Assembly (NCBI GenBank): GCA_016302505.1
Contig: JAEDNL010000054.1
Span: forward strand, 1 to 5,990
Direction of reading: 5' to 3'
DNA: 5,990 bases
From: Bacilli bacterium
Lineage (GTDB): Bacteria; Bacillota_I; Bacilli_A; RF39; UBA660
In this document: positions 1 to 5,868 of the stretch, one piece after another
Numbering within the stretch: the stretch's first letter is position 1
Layout: every line of letters begins with the position of its first letter
Translations under genes and position numbers: made by a program
The notes under the pieces: generated by a model
Told to the model about the DNA's origin: nothing
What the model saw: only the letters and a program-made list of their open reading frames with translations
Database searches by the model: none

Positions 1-131
1 CATATGAAGAAAAATTACAAATTTTAAGTACAGATGGTATGCTTGTAAAAAGACCTTTATTAGAATTAGATGATATAGTTTTAATAGGATTCAAAGAAAT
101 AGAATGGAATACAATTATGGAATATAATTAA
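1..131 (+). CDS. Spx/ArsC-family protein, C-terminal fragment
   Basis: The window opens inside this gene; the first whole codon is at base 3, and 42 residues remain before TAA at 129-131. The fragment contains STDGMLVKRPLL followed by DDIVLIGFKEIEW. This is the C-terminal signature of the thioredoxin-fold arsenate reductase-like family (ArsC, YffB, Spx, MgsR), where the RP pair lies in the active-site/cis-proline region and GFKExEW near the C-terminus. Members are either glutathione/thioredoxin-linked reductases or, as with Spx and MgsR in Bacillota, regulators that bind the RNA polymerase alpha subunit. The N-terminal CxxC or single-Cys motif that would separate these roles lies outside the window, so the function stays open. 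Family membership is fairly sure; the role is not. A terminator overlaps its stop codon, so it is the last gene of its transcript. Confidence 0.85.
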   Translation, partial: YEEKLQILSTDGMLVKRPLLELDDIVLIGFKEIEWNTIMEYN

Positions 132-145
132 TATATTCCTTTTTT
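119..145 (+). terminator. Intrinsic terminator of the Spx/ArsC-family gene
   Basis: An 8-bp perfect stem, GGAATATA (119-126) with TATATTCC (132-139), encloses a five-base loop and is followed by six Ts (140-145). The loop includes the TAA stop of the preceding gene, so the hairpin begins inside the last codons. The stem is AT-rich but perfect, with a clean T tract, so a rho-independent terminator is the natural reading. Confidence 0.75.
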
Positions 146-168
146 ATTTGATAATTACCAAATGGTAG

Positions 169-647
169 GTACGTTCAATAATAGCACTACCTAATGTACT
201 CAAGATGTTTAATGAATCTATGAAAGGAAATAAACTAGCATAAATAAGTTCAGAAGATAATACTAAACTTAATATGACAAGCAAAGTTCTTCAATTCTGT
301 ATCCTTCTAAATGATGATGAATCAGTTAGTTAAATAAAAGTGTCTAATGGTACTTGGATAGTAATATTAGATAAAGGTAAAAAGATAGCTAACTTAACAA
401 GTAAAGATTTAACTGAAGGTAATTTAGATAATGATAATACTTGTCATAAAGCACCTAAATTTTTTGTAAAAGATTCTTTGAATACAATATCATATGCTGT
501 TAAAAGCAACAACACTAGTAAGTATAAAGTAGGAGATACTAAAATCATATATCAAACATGATACAGTTAAGAAATCAAAAGAAAAGTATGTTTAATGATA
601 GTAGTGTTGAAGGAATTTCTAGTACATTAAGATTTACTACTAAATAA
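169..647 (+). pseudogene. Decayed plus-strand coding sequence, possibly a surface/secreted protein
   Basis: This 480-base stretch has no intact gene but keeps coding character on the plus strand. One frame reads from about 169, is broken by TAA at 241 and TAA at 331, then stays open to TGA at 562. The 73-codon open part from GTG at 340 has no Shine-Dalgarno sequence and no plausible independent start. From about 543 a second plus frame continues to TAA at 645-647 and ends GISSTLRFTTK, which suggests a frameshift near 550-560. The readable part is hydrophilic, Asn/Lys/Thr/Ser-rich, with one Trp and one Cys. The stretch LLNDDESV, a stop, then NGTWIVILDKGKKI faintly recalls the repeated 'LLNDV..SV.I..GK.V.LDLNGKTI' strands of beta-helical surface proteins of gut Firmicutes. 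That link is recall, not a match I could test. A terminator directly after the last stop supports a former plus-strand gene. A diverged small gene or plain intergenic sequence cannot be excluded. Confidence 0.4.
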
Positions 648-675
648 AAATGGATTATGAGTTAATCCATTTTTT
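646..675. terminator. Bidirectional intrinsic terminator between the decayed gene and lexA
   Basis: A 7-bp perfect stem, TGGATTA (651-657) with TAATCCA (663-669), has a five-base loop. It is flanked by AAAAA on the left (646-650) and TTTTTT on the right (670-675). The A and T runs can extend the stem, and each serves as the U tract for one strand. It ends minus-strand lexA transcripts five bases after the lexA stop, and would also end plus-strand transcription through the decayed region. Confidence 0.8.
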
Positions 676-680
676 AAATA

Positions 681-1298
681 TTATATTTTTCTATAAAGGC
701 CAATTGCTTTTCCTAATATAGTTACATTATTTAATATTATTGGTTCTAAATAATCATTTTCTGGTTGTAGTCTTATGTGATTATTTTCTTTAAAGAATCT
801 TTTTAATGTTACTTCATTTTCATCAGTCATTGCTACTACTATATCACCATTATTAGCAGTATTACATTTTTTAACTATAACAATATCATTATCAAATATA
901 CCAATATTAATCATACTATCTCCATTTACTTCAAGAGTAAACACTTCATTATTAAGTGGTACTAGTTCTTTAGGTAGAGAGAAAAATTCATTTGGTCTTT
1001 CTATTGCTTCAATAGGGTTACCAGCAGCTACTTTACCAAGTAATGGTACACTCATAATATTGTCATTCTTTTTATCATATTCATTAGGAACATTTAACTC
1101 AATAGTTCTAGACTTACTACTAGCTTGATTAATATATCCTTTTGTAGTTAAATTTTTCAAATGAACGAACATAGTAGCGGTACTACTAAGATTACAAAGA
1201 GAACACAATTCTCTAATACTAGGAGAGTAACCATTTTTAGCAATAAATTTTTTAATAGTAGTTAATATTTGTTCTTGTTTATTAGTAAGTTTTTCCAT
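681..1298 (-). CDS. lexA: SOS response repressor LexA
   Basis: LexA is the transcriptional repressor of the DNA-damage (SOS) regulon. It binds operators as a dimer and cuts itself when stimulated by RecA filaments. The 205-residue product is of normal family length. Residues 1-66 form the winged helix-turn-helix (GYSPSIRELCSLCNLSS, then the wing KGYI). Residues 84-205 are the S24 peptidase-like domain. The self-cleavage bond is Ala92-Gly93 in KVAAGNP, and the catalytic dyad is Ser128 (GDSM) and Lys166 (TLKRF); all are intact. I start at the ATG at 1298 (MEKLTNKQ) because AAGGAAG at 1307-1313 lies eight bases upstream of it. An in-frame GTG at 1307 would overlap that Shine-Dalgarno sequence and is unlikely. 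The gene diverges from trpS, and a LexA-box-like palindrome in its own promoter implies autoregulation. Identity is secure. Confidence 0.97.
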   Translation of the reverse strand: MEKLTNKQEQILTTIKKFIAKNGYSPSIRELCSLCNLSSTATMFVHLKNLTTKGYINQASSKSRTIELNVPNEYDKKNDNIMSVPLLGKVAAGNPIEAIERPNEFFSLPKELVPLNNEVFTLEVNGDSMINIGIFDNDIVIVKKCNTANNGDIVVAMTDENEVTLKRFFKENNHIRLQPENDYLEPIILNNVTILGKAIGLYRKI

Positions 1299-1306
1299 AT
1301 TAATCA

Positions 1307-1313
1307 CTTCCTT
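1307..1313 (-). promoter_or_regulatory. Ribosome binding site that fixes the lexA start
   Basis: The minus strand reads AAGGAAG at 1313-1307, followed by eight bases and then ATG at 1298. This spacing is normal for that ATG. The alternative in-frame GTG (1307-1305) begins on the last G of the same element, which leaves no room for ribosome placement. The start three codons inside the longest open frame is therefore preferred. Confidence 0.75.
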
Positions 1314-1319
1314 GATTAA

Positions 1320-1348
1320 ATAATATCATACAAACATATGGTTGTAAA
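1320..1348 (-). promoter_or_regulatory. lexA promoter
   Basis: On the minus strand a -35 element TTTACA (1348-1343) is followed by exactly 17 bases and a -10 element TATTAT (1325-1320). Each hexamer has one mismatch to the sigma-70/sigma-A consensus. The expected start of transcription is near 1313, at the edge of the Shine-Dalgarno sequence, so the leader would be only about 15 bases. The -35 and spacer are covered by the LexA-like palindrome. Confidence 0.7.
1330..1345. promoter_or_regulatory. Probable LexA operator (SOS box)
   Basis: The plus strand reads ACAAACATATGGTTGT, an imperfect 16-base palindrome with one mismatched pair (ACAAAC...GTTTGT would be perfect). It resembles the Gram-positive LexA/DinR box CGAAC-N4-GTTCG, keeping C-n-AAC-N4-G-n-T-n-G: seven of ten defined positions with the normal four-base centre. 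It overlaps the last three bases of the lexA -35 and most of the spacer, so a bound dimer would block RNA polymerase. It ends 34 bases before the trpS -10, so an effect on trpS is less likely. Confidence 0.65.
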
Positions 1349-1379
1349 TATTTTTGATGATTTTTTATTATTTTTGTTG

Positions 1380-1398
1380 TATAATTATTGTTAAGGAG
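1380..1398 (+). promoter_or_regulatory. trpS -10 element and ribosome binding site
   Basis: A perfect -10 hexamer TATAAT lies at 1380-1385, and a strong Shine-Dalgarno AAGGAG at 1393-1398, eight bases before the ATG at 1407. No good -35 is seen at 16-18 bases; the nearest candidate, TTGATG at 1354-1359, is 20 bases away. The predicted transcript starts near 1392, leaving a leader of about 15 bases with no space for a T-box riboswitch or an attenuator. Confidence 0.55.
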
Positions 1399-1406
1399 AT
1401 GAAATA

Positions 1407-2390
1407 ATGAAAAAGATGTTAACAGGTCTTCAACCAACTGGAGTAATCACTCTTGGAAATTATATTGGTTCTATAAGACAAATGGTGGAAAACCAAGATA
1501 AATATGATTCATATCTATTTGTAGCTGATATGCATGCTATAACTGTTCCACAAGATAGTAAAGAACTTCACAGTAGAATTAGAAGTTTACTTGCTTTATA
1601 TTTAGCATGTGGGATAGATCCTAAAAAGAATAAAATATTTATTCAATCTGAAAATGAATATCATGCGAATGTTTCATGGCTCCTTGAATGTAATACATAT
1701 TATGGTGAGTTATCTCGTATGACTCAATTTAAAGATAAAAGTCTTAAAAATGTAAACTTTACAAGTGGTTTACTTACTTATCCAGTTCTTATGGCTGCGG
1801 ATATATTAATATATGATATAGACTATGTACCTGTTGGTAAGGACCAAAAACAACATGTTGAGCTTGCTAGAGATATTGCAGAGAGATTTAATAAAAAATA
1901 TGGACAAACATTTAATATACCAAATGCAATGATTTCGAAAAATGTTAAATTAATAATGGATCTTGTTGATCCAACTAAGAAAATGAGTAAATCATCAGAA
2001 AATAAAAAAGGTTCAATATTCTTACTTGATGATGTTGAATTAACTAGAAAAAAAATTATGAGTGCTACTACTGATAGTGAAATGGTTATAAAATATGATA
2101 TGGAAAATAAACCTGGTATTTCTAATTTAATTAACATATATACTAGTTTAAATGGTAAGACTATTAGTGAAGTTGAAAAAGAATTTGAAGGTGCAAACTA
2201 CGGCGAATTTAAACGATGTGTAGCTGACACTGTTGTTTCTAAAATTCTTGAGATTCAAGAAAAATATAAAGCATTTATAAATAGTGATGAGATTGAAAAA
2301 ATATTGGATGAGGGAAGAGATTATACTAGAAAAATAGCTGCATCTAAATTTGAAGATATGAAACATAAAATAGGATTAGGAAGAGACTAA
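1407..2390 (+). CDS. trpS: Tryptophanyl-tRNA synthetase (TrpRS)
   Basis: This cytoplasmic class I aminoacyl-tRNA synthetase activates tryptophan with ATP and loads it onto tRNA-Trp. The 327-residue product matches the usual bacterial length of about 330. The HIGH-type ATP site appears as TLGNYIG (residues 15-21) after GLQPTG (7-12). The KMSKS loop is intact at 192-196. LMAADIL carries Asp132, which corresponds to the residue that contacts the indole nitrogen in the Geobacillus enzyme, and GKDQKQH (144-150) is the family's nucleotide/Trp-site motif. The helical C-terminal region (about 205-327) contains the anticodon-recognition part. The start ATG follows AAGGAG by eight bases. The gene stands alone, divergent from lexA and convergent with the spoVD-like gene. 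Its last six codons and stop help form the terminator hairpin. Identity is secure. Confidence 0.98.
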   Translation: MKKMLTGLQPTGVITLGNYIGSIRQMVENQDKYDSYLFVADMHAITVPQDSKELHSRIRSLLALYLACGIDPKKNKIFIQSENEYHANVSWLLECNTYYGELSRMTQFKDKSLKNVNFTSGLLTYPVLMAADILIYDIDYVPVGKDQKQHVELARDIAERFNKKYGQTFNIPNAMISKNVKLIMDLVDPTKKMSKSSENKKGSIFLLDDVELTRKKIMSATTDSEMVIKYDMENKPGISNLINIYTSLNGKTISEVEKEFEGANYGEFKRCVADTVVSKILEIQEKYKAFINSDEIEKILDEGRDYTRKIAASKFEDMKHKIGLGRD

Positions 2391-2402
2391 TCCTTTTAAT
2401 TT
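2372..2402. terminator. Shared terminator of convergent trpS and spoVD-like genes
   Basis: AGGATTA (2372-2378) pairs perfectly with TAATCCT (2388-2394) around a nine-base loop, followed on the plus strand by TTT-AA-TTT. The left arm lies in trpS codons, and the right arm starts with the trpS stop codon. On the minus strand the same hairpin follows the spoVD-like stop (2398-2396) and precedes a T-rich tract (ATTTTATG from 2371). The two T tracts are broken by As, so efficiency may be modest, but the position between convergent genes fits a two-way terminator. Confidence 0.65.
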
Positions 2403-4285
2403 AGAAGTAATTTTATGGTTGAACCTTGTTTTACTCTCATTCCAGGTTTAGGGGATGATGTAAATACTTTATCTCCATTTCCAACAAATTCAATACTAAA
2501 GTCTTTTAGAAACTGTGATGCTTCTTTCTTAGTTTTGCCAATAATATCGGGCACGGTAACATATATTATGTCATCCCATCTATATGATTTAGGTATTCCA
2601 TTTATATCCTCTTTGATATTATAAATAGAAATAATATCTTTTAGTACATTTCTAGCAATAGGAGCACTAACAACACCACCATATTGAGTAACACCAGTGG
2701 GATGATCAAGTGCTATATATATTACATATTCAGGATCATTAGAAGGCATAAAACCTATAAACGAAAGAACATAGTTACCATACATATATCTTCCATCATT
2801 TCCAACTTTTTGAGCAGTACCTGTTTTACCACCAATTCTATAACTTTCGATATATGCGTTTCTACCACTACCATTAGCAACTACACTTTCAAGAGCATAT
2901 TTTACTAAATTACTTGTTTCTTTAGTTATAATGTTTTTACTCTTAATTTTAGGATTATTACTCTTGTTTCCAATTGATGATACGATATAAGGAGTATATA
3001 AAGTACCTCCATTAACAATAGCACTTACTGCATTAACTTGTTGTATAGCAGTTACACTAATTCCTTGACCAAATGCTGTTGTAGCAAGTTCTACTGGACC
3101 AACATTATCTAAATTAAAGAGTATTCCAGTTGCTTCTCCGTTTAAATCTATACCTGTTTTTTTACCAAATCCTAATTTTGTAATATATTCAAATAATTTT
3201 TCTTTACCCAATTTTTGACCTAATACAACGAATCCTGGGTTGCATGAATTTTCAACTACTTGTACAAATGTTTCATGACCATGTCCTTTTCTTTTCCAAC
3301 AGTGAAGGGTAGAATTAGCTACTTTTATACTACCAGTATCATTATATGTATCTTCAAATATATTAACTTTCTTTTCATTAATAGCTGCTGCAAGAGTGAC
3401 TATTTTAAAAGTTGAACCAGGTTCAAAGTTTGACCATATAGCAAGATTTCTATTAATAGTTTCATTACTATATTTTTGATAATGTTCTGGGTCAAATGAT
3501 GGAATACTACTCATTGCTAATATTTCTCCTGTTTTGGCTTTCATAACTATTCCAATTGCTTGTTCTGCATTATATTTTTTATATGCATTATTAAGTTCGT
3601 TTTCAAGTGATAATTGTACATCTAAATCAACAGTTAGTTTAATGTCTTTACCATTAGTAGGAGATTTATATATTTCTGGCATAGAAAGTCTTTTACCTTT
3701 ACCATCTGAATAATATTTAATACTACCATTTTTACCAGTTAATATTTTATCGTATTTAAGTTCAAGACCACTAAGTCCTTGATTATCAATACCAGTGAAT
3801 CCTATTACATGTGATAGGGTATTATCATATAAATAATTTCTTTTACTTTCTTTTAAAAGGTAAACCCCATCAAAATTATAACTATTTATTCTTTCAGAAA
3901 CTTCAAAACTAAGATTTCTACCTTCAGGGTGAACTCTTTCAACAGATGATTTTTTTGTAACATGTTTATACATTTCATCATATGAAACATTTAATATTTT
4001 TGATAAAACTTCTGCAACTAATTTTTTATTTATTATTTGATTTGGTACTAGATAAAGTCCTACACTAGTTACATTATCTACTATAACTTTACCATTTCTA
4101 TCTAATATTTTACCTCTATCTGCTTGAACAGTAAGATTTCTACTCCATAAGTCATTAGCAAGAGTATTTAATTTCTTATATTCAATTACTTGTATATAAA
4201 ATACTTTTACTATTACAAAGAAGAATATAAGTAATGATATTAAAAACACTATTTTAATTCTATAATTTTGTTTACTTTGAAACAT
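2396..4285 (-). CDS. spoVD: Class B penicillin-binding protein, SpoVD/FtsI type, with PASTA domain
   Basis: This membrane-anchored D,D-transpeptidase crosslinks peptidoglycan outside the cell. The 629 residues run as follows: a short cytoplasmic N-terminus, one transmembrane helix (about 12-34), the dimerisation/pedestal domain opening with DRGKILDRNGKVI (56-68), the transpeptidase domain (about 235-555), and a single C-terminal PASTA domain (about 573-629, starting YVTVPDIIG and ending near KQGSTIKLLLN). All three active-site motifs are intact: STFK with nucleophile Ser291, SCN at 347-349, and KTGT at 487-490. The stretch around HCWKRKGHGHETF and NSCNPGFV, the length and the single PASTA domain resemble clostridial/bacillar SpoVD more than two-PASTA Pbp2B. 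No sporulation or division cluster (mraZ, mraW, ftsL, mraY) adjoins it, so its role could be spore cortex synthesis or ordinary septation. The start ATG follows GGTGAT by three bases. Family is secure; the choice between spoVD and ftsI is inferred. Confidence 0.93.
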   Translation of the reverse strand: MFQSKQNYRIKIVFLISLLIFFFVIVKVFYIQVIEYKKLNTLANDLWSRNLTVQADRGKILDRNGKVIVDNVTSVGLYLVPNQIINKKLVAEVLSKILNVSYDEMYKHVTKKSSVERVHPEGRNLSFEVSERINSYNFDGVYLLKESKRNYLYDNTLSHVIGFTGIDNQGLSGLELKYDKILTGKNGSIKYYSDGKGKRLSMPEIYKSPTNGKDIKLTVDLDVQLSLENELNNAYKKYNAEQAIGIVMKAKTGEILAMSSIPSFDPEHYQKYSNETINRNLAIWSNFEPGSTFKIVTLAAAINEKKVNIFEDTYNDTGSIKVANSTLHCWKRKGHGHETFVQVVENSCNPGFVVLGQKLGKEKLFEYITKLGFGKKTGIDLNGEATGILFNLDNVGPVELATTAFGQGISVTAIQQVNAVSAIVNGGTLYTPYIVSSIGNKSNNPKIKSKNIITKETSNLVKYALESVVANGSGRNAYIESYRIGGKTGTAQKVGNDGRYMYGNYVLSFIGFMPSNDPEYVIYIALDHPTGVTQYGGVVSAPIARNVLKDIISIYNIKEDINGIPKSYRWDDIIYVTVPDIIGKTKKEASQFLKDFSIEFVGNGDKVFTSSPKPGMRVKQGSTIKLLLN

Positions 4286-4288
4286 TAT

Positions 4289-4305
4289 ATCACCAATAAA
4301 TTATA
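4289..4305 (-). promoter_or_regulatory. Ribosome binding site and possible -10 of the spoVD-like gene
   Basis: On the minus strand GGTGAT (4294-4289) matches the downstream half of the anti-Shine-Dalgarno target and lies three bases before the ATG, the right place for that half. A perfect TATAAT (4305-4300) lies just upstream, but no recognisable -35 exists at 16-18 bases, where the upstream terminator stem sits. The ribosome site is convincing; the promoter is only a candidate. If it is not used, the gene depends on read-through from pilB. Confidence 0.4.
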
Positions 4306-4308
4306 TTC

Positions 4309-4335
4309 AAAAAAAAAGAACTCTTGCGAGTTTCT
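4309..4335 (-). terminator. Intrinsic terminator of the pilB-like gene
   Basis: Read on the minus strand, AGAAACTC pairs with GAGTTCT (one bulged A) around a GCAA loop, a stable GNRA tetraloop closed by C-G, and nine Ts follow (4317-4309). The stem begins on the last base of the pilB stop codon. It is the strongest terminator in the window and separates pilB from the spoVD-like gene 49 bases downstream. Confidence 0.85.
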
Positions 4336-5864
4336 TATTCATTAAAGAATTCAATATCTGTTTTTGGTTGAACTGATTGAACTACAGGTTTAACAGTGCT
4401 TTGTTGCTGTATTTGAGAATTTGTAACTTGAGTAGGTTGTACTGTTTGTGTAAGGGTTTCTATATTTTGTAGATTAGTTGTTGGCTGAGTAGTTTTGATT
4501 TGCTGATTTAATGTAGGAACAACTGTTTTATTATCAAGGTTCTTTGGTATATTTGCTGAATAATTAACGGTTTCTTTTTCAACAGTAGGTTTCATTGTTT
4601 GTAATTCATGAGCGGCCTTATTTACTTCAATATCATTTAAACTATTTTTTAAATTATCTTCTTCATAGTTACCTAAATCATTATCTAAATCAACTGCTTT
4701 TAATATTTCAGAGAATGATGTCTCTCCTTCGATAACTTTACAAAGTCCATCTTGAAGTAGAGTAACAACATTACCACCATAAACTAATTTTCTTAAATGA
4801 TCTTTTGACATAGCATTGGTAATAGCATCTCTTATTTCATCATCCATAACTAATATTTCATGTAGGGCAATTCTACTTGTATAACCTTTAAAGCAATGCT
4901 CACATCCATTAGAATTAGCATCCCACATTTGTGGAATATCTTTTCCCAAAACTTTTTTAAATACCATTTTTTCATATTCGTTAGTTTCTCTTAATACTCT
5001 ACAGTTAGGGCATATCTTTCTTGCAAGTTTTTGAGAAATAATACCAGTAAGTGCAGAACCGAGTAAGTATCTCTCTACATCCATATCAGTAAGTCTTTCA
5101 ATAGTGTTAAGTGAGTTATTTGTATGAATTGTTGATAATACTTTATGTCCTGTGATAGATGCTCTTACGGCAATTCTTGCTGTTTCATCATCTCTAATCT
5201 CACCAATCATAATTATATCAGGGTCTTGTCTTAAAATACTTCTTAAAACACTTGCAAAAGTTAATCCTATTTCTGAATTAGCTTGTACTTGATTTATACC
5301 AGGAATATCCATTTCTACTGGATCTTCAACTGTAATAATATTAACTTCTTCCGTATTTAATTGTTGCAAAATAGAGTATACTGTAGTAGATTTACCTGAA
5401 CCAGTAGCACCAGTTACAAGTATAATTCCATTTGGAACACTAATCATTTTTTTTATTTTTTCTAAACTATCAGGACTAAATCCTAAATTATCAAGACCTT
5501 TAAAACTTTTAGCATAGTCTAAAATACGAAGAACAACTTTTTCTCCACAGTTAGTAGGTAAACTAGATACACGAACATCTAATACTTTATCACCAATTTT
5601 AGTTTTGATAGCACCATCTTGTGGAAGCCTAGTTTCCATAATATTCATACCTGCTATCATTTTAATTCTTGATATTAAGTTTCTTTTATATTTTCCAGGA
5701 ATTAATGAATAATCTGACATGATACCATCAATACGAATTCTTATTTTTAACGCATCTTTAGTAGGATCAAAGTGAATATCACTTACATTCTTTTTAACGG
5801 CATCTAAAAGTATTTCATTTGCTATTTCGACAATTGGTACTTTCTCAAAATCAAATTCTTTCAT
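4335..5864 (-). CDS. pilB: PilB/GspE-family pilus or secretion assembly ATPase with long C-terminal tail
   Basis: This cytoplasmic hexameric AAA-like ATPase would power polymerisation of pilins or pseudopilins at the inner face of the membrane. Of 509 residues, about 8-115 form the N2-type domain (ILLDAVKKNVSDIHFDP), and 120-395 the ATPase. Visible motifs are Walker A GATGSGKST (152-160, Lys158), the Asp box ITVEDPVE (177-184), Walker B DPDIIMIGEIRDDETA (214-229, Glu222), and the His box TGHKVLSTIHTNNS (238-251). A tetracysteine zinc site is intact as CPNC (285-288) and CEHC (321-324), which separates it from retraction ATPases of the PilT type. The separate N1 domain of full-length PilB/GspE is absent. 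Residues about 395-509 form a Gln/Thr/Asn/Pro-rich, probably disordered tail. The ATG follows GAGAGGT by four bases. Its own promoter and terminator suggest a single-gene transcript; no other pilus gene is in view. PilB versus GspE (or a large ComGA) cannot be settled without neighbours. Confidence 0.92.
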   Translation of the reverse strand: MKEFDFEKVPIVEIANEILLDAVKKNVSDIHFDPTKDALKIRIRIDGIMSDYSLIPGKYKRNLISRIKMIAGMNIMETRLPQDGAIKTKIGDKVLDVRVSSLPTNCGEKVVLRILDYAKSFKGLDNLGFSPDSLEKIKKMISVPNGIILVTGATGSGKSTTVYSILQQLNTEEVNIITVEDPVEMDIPGINQVQANSEIGLTFASVLRSILRQDPDIIMIGEIRDDETARIAVRASITGHKVLSTIHTNNSLNTIERLTDMDVERYLLGSALTGIISQKLARKICPNCRVLRETNEYEKMVFKKVLGKDIPQMWDANSNGCEHCFKGYTSRIALHEILVMDDEIRDAITNAMSKDHLRKLVYGGNVVTLLQDGLCKVIEGETSFSEILKAVDLDNDLGNYEEDNLKNSLNDIEVNKAAHELQTMKPTVEKETVNYSANIPKNLDNKTVVPTLNQQIKTTQPTTNLQNIETLTQTVQPTQVTNSQIQQQSTVKPVVQSVQPKTDIEFFNE

Positions 5865-5868
5865 ATAT

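Noticed and set aside
340..561. A stand-alone 73-codon gene starting at GTG 340.
   Set aside because: There is no Shine-Dalgarno sequence before the GTG, the same frame carries coding-like sequence upstream of the stop at 331, and the likely continuation is in another frame. It fits better as part of a decayed gene.
562..564. Reading UGA as tryptophan (Mollicutes code) to extend the decayed frame.
   Set aside because: With UGA read through, the frame stops two codons later at TAA, and the upstream breaks are TAA. Every Trp in the intact genes is TGG, so there is no support for a recoded UGA.
1299..1307. lexA starting at the GTG at 1307 (three extra residues, MIN).
   Set aside because: That GTG overlaps the Shine-Dalgarno AAGGAAG, while the ATG at 1298 has an ideal eight-base spacing.
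1823..2366. Minus-strand open frames (1823-2137 and 2148-2366) inside trpS.
   Set aside because: They lie opposite an unmistakable trpS, have no ribosome sites, and give Phe/Ile/Ser-rich translations typical of antisense reads through AT-rich coding sequence.
2415..2908. Plus-strand open frames (2415-2624 and 2684-2908) inside the spoVD-like gene.
   Set aside because: They are antisense to a gene with all catalytic motifs intact and lack start signals and recognisable domains.
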